Positions 51,552 to 63,053 of a DNA stretch of 64,000 bases are shown piece after piece. The notes beneath the pieces are model-generated. The model searched no databases. It was not told the DNA's origin and saw only the letters and a list, made by a program, of their open reading frames with translations. Made by a program: the position numbers and the translations under genes. The number at the start of each line of letters is the position of its first letter. The stretch's first letter is position 1. Source of the DNA: Ilumatobacter fluminis (lineage in GTDB: Bacteria > Actinomycetota > Acidimicrobiia > Acidimicrobiales > Ilumatobacteraceae); the NCBI RefSeq assembly GCF_004364865.1, contig NZ_SOAU01000001.1, positions 2,698,001 to 2,762,000 on the forward strand, given 5' to 3'.

Positions 51552-52433
51552 TCAGTGGCTCGGGCGGAAGGCGCCCATCGCCTCGTCGAGATCGTCGACG
51601 CTCCAGCGGACCGGGCGCTCGATCGACTGCCCCGTGAGACTCCACGGCTCGAGGCGGCGCACGGTGCCGCCCTGCACGTAGAAGGCCTCACCCGTGAACG
51701 GGCACGCGGCGTTCGCGAGGTAGGCGACGATCGGCGCCACGTTGGCCGGGTCCCACTGGTCGAAACCCTCGGCCGGCGCTTCCATGATCTCGGGCAGGCC
51801 GGGCGACGACAAGGTCAGACGGGTGCGGGCACCGGGCAGGACGCAGTTGGAGACGACGCCGTACTTCGACAGCTCGGCCGCCGCGATCTGGTTGTAGGTC
51901 ACGATGCCCGACTTCGCCGGGCCGTAGTTGGACTGCCCCGGGTTGGCGTAGATGCCCGAGGTCGAACCCGTGTGCACGAGGTTGCGGCGGCGGTCGACGC
52001 CATCCTTGTGTTGCGCTCGCCAGTAGGTCGCGGCGAACTTGGTCGGCGCAGCGTGGCCCTTCATGTGCACGCGGATCACCTCGTCGAAGTCTTCCTCCGA
52101 CATGTTGATGATCGTCGAGTCGCGCAGGATCCCGGCGTTGTTGATCAGGATGTCGAGCTCGCCGAACGCGTCGAGCGCTGCGTGCACGACGGCTTCGCCA
52201 CCGCTCCACGAGGCCACGTCGGAGCAGTCGACGATCGCTTCCCCACCGCCGGCGACGATCTCGTCGACCACTGCTTGAGCCGGCGAGCAGTCGAGTCCGG
52301 TGCCGTCGTTGGAGGTCCCCACGTCGTTCACGACGACGCGCACACCGTGCGACGCCAGACACAGGGCGTACTCACGCCCCAGGCCACGTCCGGCACCGGT
52401 GACGATCGCGACTCGGCCGTCGAGCTCGACCAT
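51552..52433 (-). CDS. Short-chain dehydrogenase, hydroxyacyl-CoA dehydrogenase (HSD17B4-like) type
   Basis: The 293-residue SDR has VAIVTGAGRGLGREYALCLA, the VVVNDVGTSNDGTGLD segment typical of multifunctional-enzyme-type 3-hydroxyacyl-CoA dehydrogenases, NNAG, a catalytic Ser in VHTGSTSGIYANPGQ and YGPAK. The ATG at 52433 is chosen because AAAGGATGG lies about 8 nt upstream; the in-frame ATG at 52445 sits inside that ribosome site. It probably acts in beta-oxidation or lipid/sterol-like metabolism with the neighbouring SCP2 protein. Confidence 0.87.
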   Translation of the reverse strand: MVELDGRVAIVTGAGRGLGREYALCLASHGVRVVVNDVGTSNDGTGLDCSPAQAVVDEIVAGGGEAIVDCSDVASWSGGEAVVHAALDAFGELDILINNAGILRDSTIINMSEEDFDEVIRVHMKGHAAPTKFAATYWRAQHKDGVDRRRNLVHTGSTSGIYANPGQSNYGPAKSGIVTYNQIAAAELSKYGVVSNCVLPGARTRLTLSSPGLPEIMEAPAEGFDQWDPANVAPIVAYLANAACPFTGEAFYVQGGTVRRLEPWSLTGQSIERPVRWSVDDLDEAMGAFRPSH

Positions 52434-52562
52434 GCAGGTTTCCATCCTTTCGCCCCTCCGGCGGAGGTCCGTCGGCACCGTACCAACTCCCCCATCGGCG
52501 AACCGAAATGAACGGACGTGCGATCACCCCGGCCGATCCGGACCGAGCCGGTCGTCAGCGGC

Positions 52563-54965
52563 TCAGAGTGCTTCGATCTCGACGCGGGTGCCGCGCCGGT
52601 ACGTGTTGCCAGGCACGGCCTCCTCACCGTCGATGGTGATCGAGCGGATCTCGCCCTGGCTGTCGCCGAACACGAGCACGGGTTCGAAGCCCGCCTCGGT
52701 GAGGACCTGGGCCGCTTCGTCGTAGTTCGCCGCTCCGGACAGGTCGGGGAAGGTGATGAGGTCGGGACCCTGGGAGATCACGACCGACACCTCGCTGTCG
52801 CGTGGCACCTCGACGCCCTCTTGCGGCGACTGTCGGATGACGTGGCCGGCCGGGAAGTCGTCGCTGAACTCACGCCCGGACTCGACGTAGACGAGTCGGA
52901 GTTCGGTGATCTGTGCCTGTGCCTGGTCGGCGGGGACGCCGGTCACGTTCGGCACCGATCGCGGCGCCGGACCCTGGGAGACGACGAGTTCGACCACGGT
53001 GTCGGGCAGCACCATCGACCCGGTCGTCAGCGTCGGGTCGCTCGGGACCGACCACGATACGACGGTGCCGGGTGGGACTTCTTCGTCGAACTCCTCGACC
53101 ACCTCGACGACGAGGCCGCGTTCGAGCAGCCGATTGGTGGCTTCGGCGAGCGGGACCCCGGTGGAATCGGGCAGCTCCCGCAGGGTCGGGCCTTCGCTCA
53201 CGACCATCAGGAACGGCTCGTCCTCGGCGAGCGAGACCCCGGCGGTCGGTGCCGTGCGGATCACGAGACCGGGCACGTCGATCACGTCGCTGCGCTCGCG
53301 TTCGACCGTCACGTCCCAGCCGTTCGGGGCGATCAGGTTGCGGGCCTCGTCCTCGTCGACGCCGACCAGATCGGGCACCTCGTACTCGGGCGTCTGGAAG
53401 ATGCTCGTGGCGAGCACGCCGAGCACGATCAGCGCTGCGGCGACGACCGCGGCGAGCAGCAGCTTCCACGGCACACCGCGGCGTTTGGCCGGCTGCTCGG
53501 GTTCGACGGGCACGGTCGCCGCAGCGGGCATGGTCGTCGTCGGCGGCAGCGAACGATCGTCGGCTGCGATGACGAGACCATCGGTCGAGACCGTCGGAGC
53601 GGGTTCGGGCAGGACGGCATCGGGGCCGCCGTCGAGCTCGGAGTCGACCGGCGCGATCAGGATCTCGCCGTCGGCCACCTCACCGACACGGTCGGCGGCG
53701 TCGACCGCTTCGTCGTCGAGAGCGTCTGCACCGTCGGCATCGGGTGCATCACCGGCACCGTCGACGTCGTCGGCGGCCACGATCTCGGGCATGTCGGGGA
53801 CGTCGCCCGTCCGTGCGGCAGCCGCACCCGCAGCAGCTGCACCGACGACCGCCGCACCGGCCGCGCCGGCGATGGCGGCGCCGGAGACACCATCGTCGTC
53901 GGCTCCGTCGTGATCAGCCGCTTCGTCGGGCGCATTCGGCTCGTCGGGTTCGACCGGCTCGTCGGGGGTCGCCTGCACGACGACCACGGCGGCCTCGCCG
54001 GTGCGGTGGACGCCTCCGGTCGGATCGTCGGGGTCGCGCATCTGGTCGGCCGGGGTGTCGAACAGTCCCGTCGACAACAGCGGCAGGGGTTCGGGACGCG
54101 GCAGCTTGGAGGCCGCTTGGACCAGCCCCTTCCCGAACTCGGCGGCCGTCGACCGTTCGGCGGCGTCGGGTCGGCCGGCGCGCTCGAACACGGCGGCGAG
54201 CGGGCCGAGGTCGGCCGACACCGGCATGAGCTTGCCGACGCGAGCGGCCAGGGTGGCGACGGTCGAGTCGGTCTTGAAGGGCAGGACGCCCGTGACGGCC
54301 TCGTGGAGCGACAGACACAGGGCGTAGACGTCGGCGCGGCCGTCGAGCGGCGAGCCGGCTCCCTGCTCGGGCGCGGCGTAGCCGGCCACGTGGTTCGGGA
54401 CCGACTCGGGTTGCTTCCAGACCTGGTCGCCGAGCAGGCGCGCCAGGCCGAAGTCGGCGATGCGGAGACGACGGTCGTCACCGAAGACCAGCTTCGACGG
54501 CGTCAGCTCGGTGTGCACGAAGCCTCGGCGGTGGGCGTAGTCGAGCCCGCGACAGGCGTCGAGGCCGACGACGAGCGCCTGCGAGGGCGAGAGTCGGCGC
54601 CCACGGTCGAATAGATCTCGCAGCGACCCGCCACCGAGCGCCTCGGTGACGACGTACGCCGTCGTGACGTCGCCGACGGGTGCCAGGCCCCAGTCGTACA
54701 CCGCGACGACGTTCGGGTGGCTGAACGCAGCGACCGACCGCATCTGCTCGTCGAACTGGTCGCGGAAGCTCGGCGACGCCGCGATCGACGGCCGGAGCAG
54801 CTTGAGCGTGACGACGCGACCCGTGTCGCGGTCGCTCGCGTCGTAGATCGTCGTGTTCGCACCCGACGAAACGAGGCGCGTCAGGGCGTACCGGTCGGCA
54901 ATCGCAGATCCGACCAGGTCAGCGGGCTCGACGCGGGTGCGCTCGGGGGTGTCACCGGTGCTCAC
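52563..54965 (-). CDS. PASTA-domain serine/threonine kinase homologue, probable pseudokinase
   Basis: The 800-residue membrane protein has a kinase-like domain (about 20-285), an acidic Ala/Asp-rich linker, a single transmembrane helix (501-523) and four extracytoplasmic PASTA repeats (about 528-800: VPDLVGVDEDEA, LPDSTGVPLAEA, VPNVTGVPADQA, FPDLSGAANYDE). The ATP-binding Lys (K55) and DFG (171-173) are kept and APE (198-200) is present. However, the catalytic HRDxKxxN motif reads HTELTPSK (151-158): Asp is Glu, Lys is Thr and Asn is Lys. Catalysis is therefore doubtful. It may sense peptidoglycan and act as a scaffold. Confidence 0.88.
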   Translation of the reverse strand: MSTGDTPERTRVEPADLVGSAIADRYALTRLVSSGANTTIYDASDRDTGRVVTLKLLRPSIAASPSFRDQFDEQMRSVAAFSHPNVVAVYDWGLAPVGDVTTAYVVTEALGGGSLRDLFDRGRRLSPSQALVVGLDACRGLDYAHRRGFVHTELTPSKLVFGDDRRLRIADFGLARLLGDQVWKQPESVPNHVAGYAAPEQGAGSPLDGRADVYALCLSLHEAVTGVLPFKTDSTVATLAARVGKLMPVSADLGPLAAVFERAGRPDAAERSTAAEFGKGLVQAASKLPRPEPLPLLSTGLFDTPADQMRDPDDPTGGVHRTGEAAVVVVQATPDEPVEPDEPNAPDEAADHDGADDDGVSGAAIAGAAGAAVVGAAAAGAAAARTGDVPDMPEIVAADDVDGAGDAPDADGADALDDEAVDAADRVGEVADGEILIAPVDSELDGGPDAVLPEPAPTVSTDGLVIAADDRSLPPTTTMPAAATVPVEPEQPAKRRGVPWKLLLAAVVAAALIVLGVLATSIFQTPEYEVPDLVGVDEDEARNLIAPNGWDVTVERERSDVIDVPGLVIRTAPTAGVSLAEDEPFLMVVSEGPTLRELPDSTGVPLAEATNRLLERGLVVEVVEEFDEEVPPGTVVSWSVPSDPTLTTGSMVLPDTVVELVVSQGPAPRSVPNVTGVPADQAQAQITELRLVYVESGREFSDDFPAGHVIRQSPQEGVEVPRDSEVSVVISQGPDLITFPDLSGAANYDEAAQVLTEAGFEPVLVFGDSQGEIRSITIDGEEAVPGNTYRRGTRVEIEAL

Positions 54966-55061
54966 GATGCCCGCACGCTACCGCCTGCCGAGCCGCCCGC
55001 GGGTGACGCCCTCGGAGGCTTCTCAGGTCGAATTCGGCCGCTCTCACGGCATCATGGAGGG

Positions 55062-55622
55062 GTGACCGATGCGACCACACCCGCGACGGCATCGTCGGAG
55101 TCGCCGCTCGACGGCGGCGAGCTCGAACCGGCCCGACCGAAGCGCCGCCGATTCAAGATCGACAAGACCCTGCTGCTCGTCTCGTTGGTGATCGGCGTCG
55201 GCCTCGCGCTCGTCACCCGCGGCCTGATGATCGGGGTGACCGGCGACGAACGAGCCGGGTTGCCACCGGCCGTCGAAGAGGTCAACCCGGTGCCACAGGC
55301 CGAACAGGCGCTGAGCCAGACCAGCGTGTTCGTCGATCTCGCGTCGGGCTACACCGGCACCTTGGTGATCGACGGCGTCCGGATCCCCACGGTCGATGTC
55401 TCCTCGGTCTCGAACGACGGTGTCGAACCCGGCGAACAGATCAGCGTTCCTGCGGCGACCGTCTACGAGCCTGGCAACGCCACGCTCACCTTCGTCCCGA
55501 GCGAGGCCGCGCCGATCTCCGACTTCGACGAGGGTGTCCACGAGGTGACCGTGCTCTATTGGAAGCTCGACGAGACTCCGGAACAGGCCCGTCGCTTCAC
55601 CTGGACCTTCAACGTCGTCTAG
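55062..55622 (+). CDS. Single-pass membrane protein of unknown function
   Basis: The 186-residue protein has a disordered N-terminus with a basic patch (RPKRRRFKIDKT), one transmembrane helix (about 36-55) and an extracytoplasmic beta-rich domain ending in VYLYW-like and FTWTFNVV strands. The GTG start follows GGAGG too closely for a normal ribosome site, so translation may be leaderless. It is divergent from the PASTA protein gene across 96 nt, so the two may be coregulated. I recognise no family. Confidence 0.72.
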   Translation: MTDATTPATASSESPLDGGELEPARPKRRRFKIDKTLLLVSLVIGVGLALVTRGLMIGVTGDERAGLPPAVEEVNPVPQAEQALSQTSVFVDLASGYTGTLVIDGVRIPTVDVSSVSNDGVEPGEQISVPAATVYEPGNATLTFVPSEAAPISDFDEGVHEVTVLYWKLDETPEQARRFTWTFNVV

Positions 55623-55682
55623 ACCGCCCCGCCAGGAGGAACACGAGGAGTCCCGGGCCGGCAGCGGACGCCGGACGCCGCG

Positions 55683-58927
<3,245 letters not shown>

Positions 58928-59061
58928 GCTCCCATCGTGCCAAATCCGCGCCGTTCCGGACGATTTCTTCCGAGTGTGCTCAAGGACACCTCGAACGGTG
59001 CCTCGACCGGCCTCAGCTGCCGATCGGTGCCGATCGGTCCTGTCGCCGCCACACTGGTGGC

Positions 59062-59958
59062 GTGTTCGACGCCGACCGACTCCGCCGGATCGTGCCCTGG
59101 GTGCTGCGAATCGGCTGGGTGGCGGTGCTGCTGCTCGGCGGAACAGCGATCGACGGCGCACTCGCCGACACCGCCGGCGGGCCCGCCGACGCCACTCGCT
59201 GGCTGTGCCTCGCCGGGTGGATCGTCGGCGTCGCGGCGATGGCCGTGCCGGCGGCGACCACGCTCACCGCGACCCGCCTCGTGGTGCCGCTCGCCGTTCC
59301 CGTCGCCGTGCTGGCGTGGTCGGCCGGCGCCGACGCCGTCGACGGAGCAGCCTTCCTCGGCGCTGCGATCATCACGTCGGTCGTCGCCGGATCGAGCGCC
59401 CTCGGACGCGGCTTCGTCCAGGCGTCGGCCTACGGCGACGAGGACCGACACCTCCTCCGCCCACCGGTGGCCTACCTCGCGGTGGCGACGCTCGCCTGGG
59501 TGATCTGGGCGGTCGCGACGCTCCTCACGGGCGTGATGGCGGCGAACGGTGAGACGGTCTGGGCGCTCGTGTTCGGCGGCGTCACCCTGGCGGGCGGCGT
59601 GCTGCTGTTCCCCCGCTGGCACCGGCTGACGCGTCGGTGGATCGTGCTCGTGCCGGTCGGGGTCGTCATCCACGACCACGTCGTGCTGGCCGAGACCCTG
59701 ATGCTGCGGCGCCAGGAGATCGCTCGCATGGGATTGGCTCCCGCGGGCACCGACGCCGCCGACTTCACCGGGCCGACCTCGGGTCACGCCGTCGAGATCC
59801 GTACCACCGAGTCGATCACGGCGCTCGTGTCGCTCGTACCCGGAGCACCGAGCGGGAGCGCGATCCATCTGACGGGCTGCCTGATCGCACCGACCCGACC
59901 CGGTCAGGTGCTGGCCGCCGCGACCGAGCGTCGTTTCCCGGTCGGCGCGATCGGCTGA
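59062..59958 (+). CDS. Polytopic membrane protein of unknown function
   Basis: The 298-residue protein has about six hydrophobic segments in the first 200 residues (WVLRIGWVAVLLLGG, WIVGVAAMAVPAATTL, VVPLAVPVAVLAW, AAIITSVVAGS, VAYLAVATLAWVIWAVATLL, WALVFGGVTLAGGVLLF) and a soluble C-terminal part (about 215-298). The GTG lies 6 nt after CACACT. It is divergent from the MetE-like gene. No motif identifies its role. Confidence 0.7.
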   Translation: MFDADRLRRIVPWVLRIGWVAVLLLGGTAIDGALADTAGGPADATRWLCLAGWIVGVAAMAVPAATTLTATRLVVPLAVPVAVLAWSAGADAVDGAAFLGAAIITSVVAGSSALGRGFVQASAYGDEDRHLLRPPVAYLAVATLAWVIWAVATLLTGVMAANGETVWALVFGGVTLAGGVLLFPRWHRLTRRWIVLVPVGVVIHDHVVLAETLMLRRQEIARMGLAPAGTDAADFTGPTSGHAVEIRTTESITALVSLVPGAPSGSAIHLTGCLIAPTRPGQVLAAATERRFPVGAIG

Positions 59959-59971
59959 TCGGAGCCGGCGC

Positions 59972-61039
59972 TCAGACGGCGATGCCGCCGCCGAGCACCC
60001 TCGTGTCGGTGCCGTCGTAGAACACGATGCTCTGACCCGGCGCGATGCGACGCTGCGGGCGGTGCCATCGCACGCGGACGACGCCGTCGTCCGTCACGTC
60101 GTCCGTCACGTCGCTCACCGTCACGTCAGCGGGGTGCGTCGCTCCGTGCGCGCTCGCCTGGACGAGCACCGGGCCGTCGTGGGGCACGTCGGTCCAGACC
60201 ACGTCGGCGACCCGGACCTCGGTGTCGAGCAGGGCCTGCTCGTCGCCCACGGTGACCGTCGCCGACGGGACGTCGACGTCGACCACGTACCGCTTCGGTC
60301 CACCGCCGGGCAGACCGATGCCTCGACGTTGTCCGATGGTGACCATCTCGACCGACTCGACACGACCGACTTCGACGCCGTCGCCGTCGACGACCCGTCC
60401 GGGCCGGAACTGGATGCGGTCGCCGAGGAAGGTCTCGCGGCCGCCGGTCGAGGTGATGAAGCAGACGTCCTGGCTGTCGGGCTTCGATGCCGTGCGCAAG
60501 CCGCGGTCGGCCGCCATGCGCCGGACCTCCGACTTGTCGATCGAACCGACCGGGAACATGGTGCGTGCCAGCGCGTCCTGATCGAGCATGTGCACGACGT
60601 AGCTCTGATCCTTGGCGGCGTCGGCACCCCGCTCGAGCGTGTACCGGCCGTCGGCCGTGCGGCCGATCCGGGCGTGGTGGCCGGTGGCGACCGCATCGAA
60701 GCCGAGCTGGTCGGCGCGCTTCAGCAGCCGGTCGAACTTGACGTGCCGATTGCACTCGATGCACGGGTTCGGCGTGACGCCGAGGGCGTGGTCGCGAACG
60801 TAGGGGTCGACGACGTGGCGGTCGAAGTCGTCGCCGAAGTTGAACACCAGGTGGTCGATGTCGAGCTGCTGCGCGACGCGGCGGGCGTCGTCGACGTCGC
60901 TGACCGAGCAGCACCCGGTGTCGCTGTCGCCGCCCCACAGCTTCATCGTCACACCGACGACGTCGTGGCCGGCGTCGAGCAACAACGCGCCGGCGACCGA
61001 CGAGTCGACGCCGCCACTCATGGCGAGCAGGACCTTCAC
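59972..61039 (-). CDS. mnmA: tRNA-specific 2-thiouridylase MnmA
   Basis: The 355-residue enzyme puts sulfur on C2 of the wobble uridine of Lys, Glu and Gln tRNAs. The PP-loop SGGVDSSVAGALL, the first catalytic Cys in NPCIECNRHVKFDRLL and the second in DSQDVCFIT are present, plus the C-terminal beta-barrel. The GTG start overlaps the stop of the upstream cysteine desulfurase by 4 nt, so sulfur donor and acceptor genes are coupled. Confidence 0.95.
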   Translation of the reverse strand: MKVLLAMSGGVDSSVAGALLLDAGHDVVGVTMKLWGGDSDTGCCSVSDVDDARRVAQQLDIDHLVFNFGDDFDRHVVDPYVRDHALGVTPNPCIECNRHVKFDRLLKRADQLGFDAVATGHHARIGRTADGRYTLERGADAAKDQSYVVHMLDQDALARTMFPVGSIDKSEVRRMAADRGLRTASKPDSQDVCFITSTGGRETFLGDRIQFRPGRVVDGDGVEVGRVESVEMVTIGQRRGIGLPGGGPKRYVVDVDVPSATVTVGDEQALLDTEVRVADVVWTDVPHDGPVLVQASAHGATHPADVTVSDVTDDVTDDGVVRVRWHRPQRRIAPGQSIVFYDGTDTRVLGGGIAV

Positions 61040-62160
61040 GACGCCCTCGCACGGAGACGCCGGACCGCACCGACGACGACCTCGGCGGCACGGTCGACGT
61101 CGGCGTCGGTGGTCGTGTGGCCGAGCGTCAGCCGCAGCGCACCGAGCGCCAGACGGCGATCGATGCCCATCGCGGCGAGCACGTGAGACGGTTCCATCGC
61201 ACCGCTCGCGCACGCCGATGCTGCGCTGGCGCACACGTCGGCCTCGTCGAGCAGGTACAGCAAGGCTTCGTTCTCGATGCCGTCGATGCACATGTGCGCC
61301 GAGCCGGCCACCTTGCGGTCGCGTGGCACGGTTTCGACGACGCCGTCGACCGATCCGGTCACGGCGTCGACGAGCCGGTCGCGCAGGGCCGTCAGGCGGA
61401 CCTGTTCGGTCGCACGGTCGTGGTCGGTCTCGACGAGCGCAGTGGCGAGGCCGACGATGCCGGCCACGTTGTGCGTCCCGCTGCGACGCTCGCGCTCCTG
61501 ACCACCACCGACGATGAGCGGATCGACCGCGACGCCCGGCGCCAGCGTGAGCACCCCGACGCCCTTGGGGCCACCGAACTTGTGCGCGCTGAACGACATC
61601 GCGTCGACGAGCGGAGCGATACTGCGGAGGTCGAGCCAGCACGGCGCCTGCACCGCATCGGTGTGCAACACGGCATCGGGGGCCTCTCGGCGCACGATCG
61701 CAGCGACCGCAGCGAGGTCGGTGATCGTGCCGACCTCGTTGTTCACCGCCATCACGCTGACGACGCCGACGCCCGGCGTGCGGCACGCGTCGGCGAGGCG
61801 GTCGAGGTCGATGTGGCCGGTGGCGTCGGTGCCGATCACCACACCGTCGGCCCGTTCCTCGATCGGGTGGAGGACGGCGTGGTGCTCCGCCGCGGAGCAG
61901 ACCGCTGCGCCGGACACGCCGGCGAGGACGGTGTTGTCGGCCTCGGTCCCGCAGCTCGTGAAGATCACCGAGCCGGGCGCCACACCCAGCACGTCGGCGA
62001 CGTCGTCGCGCGCTTCGTCGATCGCCCGCCTCGCCTCGCGTGCGAAGCGGTGCGACCCGCTCGGGTTGGCGTACGTGCCGCTGAAGAACGGCATCATGGC
62101 CGCGACGGCACCCTCCCGCATCGGCGTCGAAGCCGCGTGATCGAGATAGGTGAGCGCCAC
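61036..62160 (-). CDS. Cysteine desulfurase (NifS/IscS family)
   Basis: The 374-residue PLP enzyme mobilises sulfur from cysteine. It begins VALTYLDHAASTPMREGA; the PLP Lys is in SFSAHKFGGPKGVG and the active-site Cys loop reads SAASACASGAMEPSHVLAAM. Coupling to mnmA suggests that its main role is tRNA thiolation. The GTG at 62160 is chosen because conserved sequence begins there and TAGCGT stands 8 nt upstream; the long upstream extension is Arg-rich non-coding frame. Confidence 0.92.
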   Translation of the reverse strand: MALTYLDHAASTPMREGAVAAMMPFFSGTYANPSGSHRFAREARRAIDEARDDVADVLGVAPGSVIFTSCGTEADNTVLAGVSGAAVCSAAEHHAVLHPIEERADGVVIGTDATGHIDLDRLADACRTPGVGVVSVMAVNNEVGTITDLAAVAAIVRREAPDAVLHTDAVQAPCWLDLRSIAPLVDAMSFSAHKFGGPKGVGVLTLAPGVAVDPLIVGGGQERERRSGTHNVAGIVGLATALVETDHDRATEQVRLTALRDRLVDAVTGSVDGVVETVPRDRKVAGSAHMCIDGIENEALLYLLDEADVCASAASACASGAMEPSHVLAAMGIDRRLALGALRLTLGHTTTDADVDRAAEVVVGAVRRLRARAS

Positions 62161-62228
62161 GTCCGACCACGCTACCGACGGATTCGCGACCGCCCAGACG
62201 TCGCCCGCGTCGCGGTACCGTCGTCGCG

Positions 62229-63032
62229 ATGCAGGGCTACGACCGCACGACGTACGGCGAGGCGTTCGCCGACGTGTACGACGACTGGTACGCCGACGTC
62301 TCCGACGTCGGGGCGACCGCTCGCACGTTGACCGAACTGGCCCTCGACGCCGCCGCGAGCGATGACGTCGCGAGCGTGCTCGAGCTGGGCGTCGGCACCG
62401 GCCGGCTGGCACTGCCCCTCGCCGCCGACGACCGGCTGCGCGTCGTCGGGATCGATTCGAGCGAGGCGATGCTCGCCGTGCTGCACGCCGCCGACACGGA
62501 GCGACGGATCACGACGATCGTCGGTGACATGGTCGACGACCTCCCGGCCGGACCGTTCGACCTGGCGTTCGTCGCGTACAACACCCTGTTCAACCTGACG
62601 GCCGACGGCGACCAGGCGCGCTGCTTCGGCGCGGTCGCCGAACGCCTCGCTGCCGGCGGCCGATTCGTGGTCGAAGCGTTCGTGCCGCACGAGCCGGCGG
62701 CCGACGGCGACGTGGTCGGCGTGCGATCGATGACCGCCGACCGCGTCGTCCTGTCGATCTCCCGGCAGCACGCGGACGAGCAGGTCGCAGAGGGTCAGTT
62801 CGTCGAGTTCACCGAAGCCGGCGGCGTGCGCCTCCGCCCGTGGTCGATTCGCTACTCGACGTTGCAGCAACTCGATGGCTACGCCGACGATGCGGGCATG
62901 ATCGTCGAGGCGCGCTGGGCCGACATGAGCCGGACACCACACGGGCCGGATCACGACCGTCATGTGACGGTGTACCGACGACCCGGTGACGATCACGCCG
63001 GTCACGCCACGGGTGCCCGCGAAGACATGTGA
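62229..63032 (+). CDS. SAM-dependent methyltransferase, class I
   Basis: The 267-residue protein has SAM-binding motif I in SVLELGVGTGRLALPL, motif II in VVGIDSSEAML and post-motif FDLAFVAYNTLFNL. The N-terminus (YGEAFADVYDDWYADV) is typical of small-molecule methyltransferases with an unknown acceptor. The ATG is 7 nt after TACCGT. The galT gene follows after 21 nt. Confidence 0.88.
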   Translation: MQGYDRTTYGEAFADVYDDWYADVSDVGATARTLTELALDAAASDDVASVLELGVGTGRLALPLAADDRLRVVGIDSSEAMLAVLHAADTERRITTIVGDMVDDLPAGPFDLAFVAYNTLFNLTADGDQARCFGAVAERLAAGGRFVVEAFVPHEPAADGDVVGVRSMTADRVVLSISRQHADEQVAEGQFVEFTEAGGVRLRPWSIRYSTLQQLDGYADDAGMIVEARWADMSRTPHGPDHDRHVTVYRRPGDDHAGHATGAREDM

Positions 63033-63053
63033 ACCGCTCTAGATTGGAGAGGG

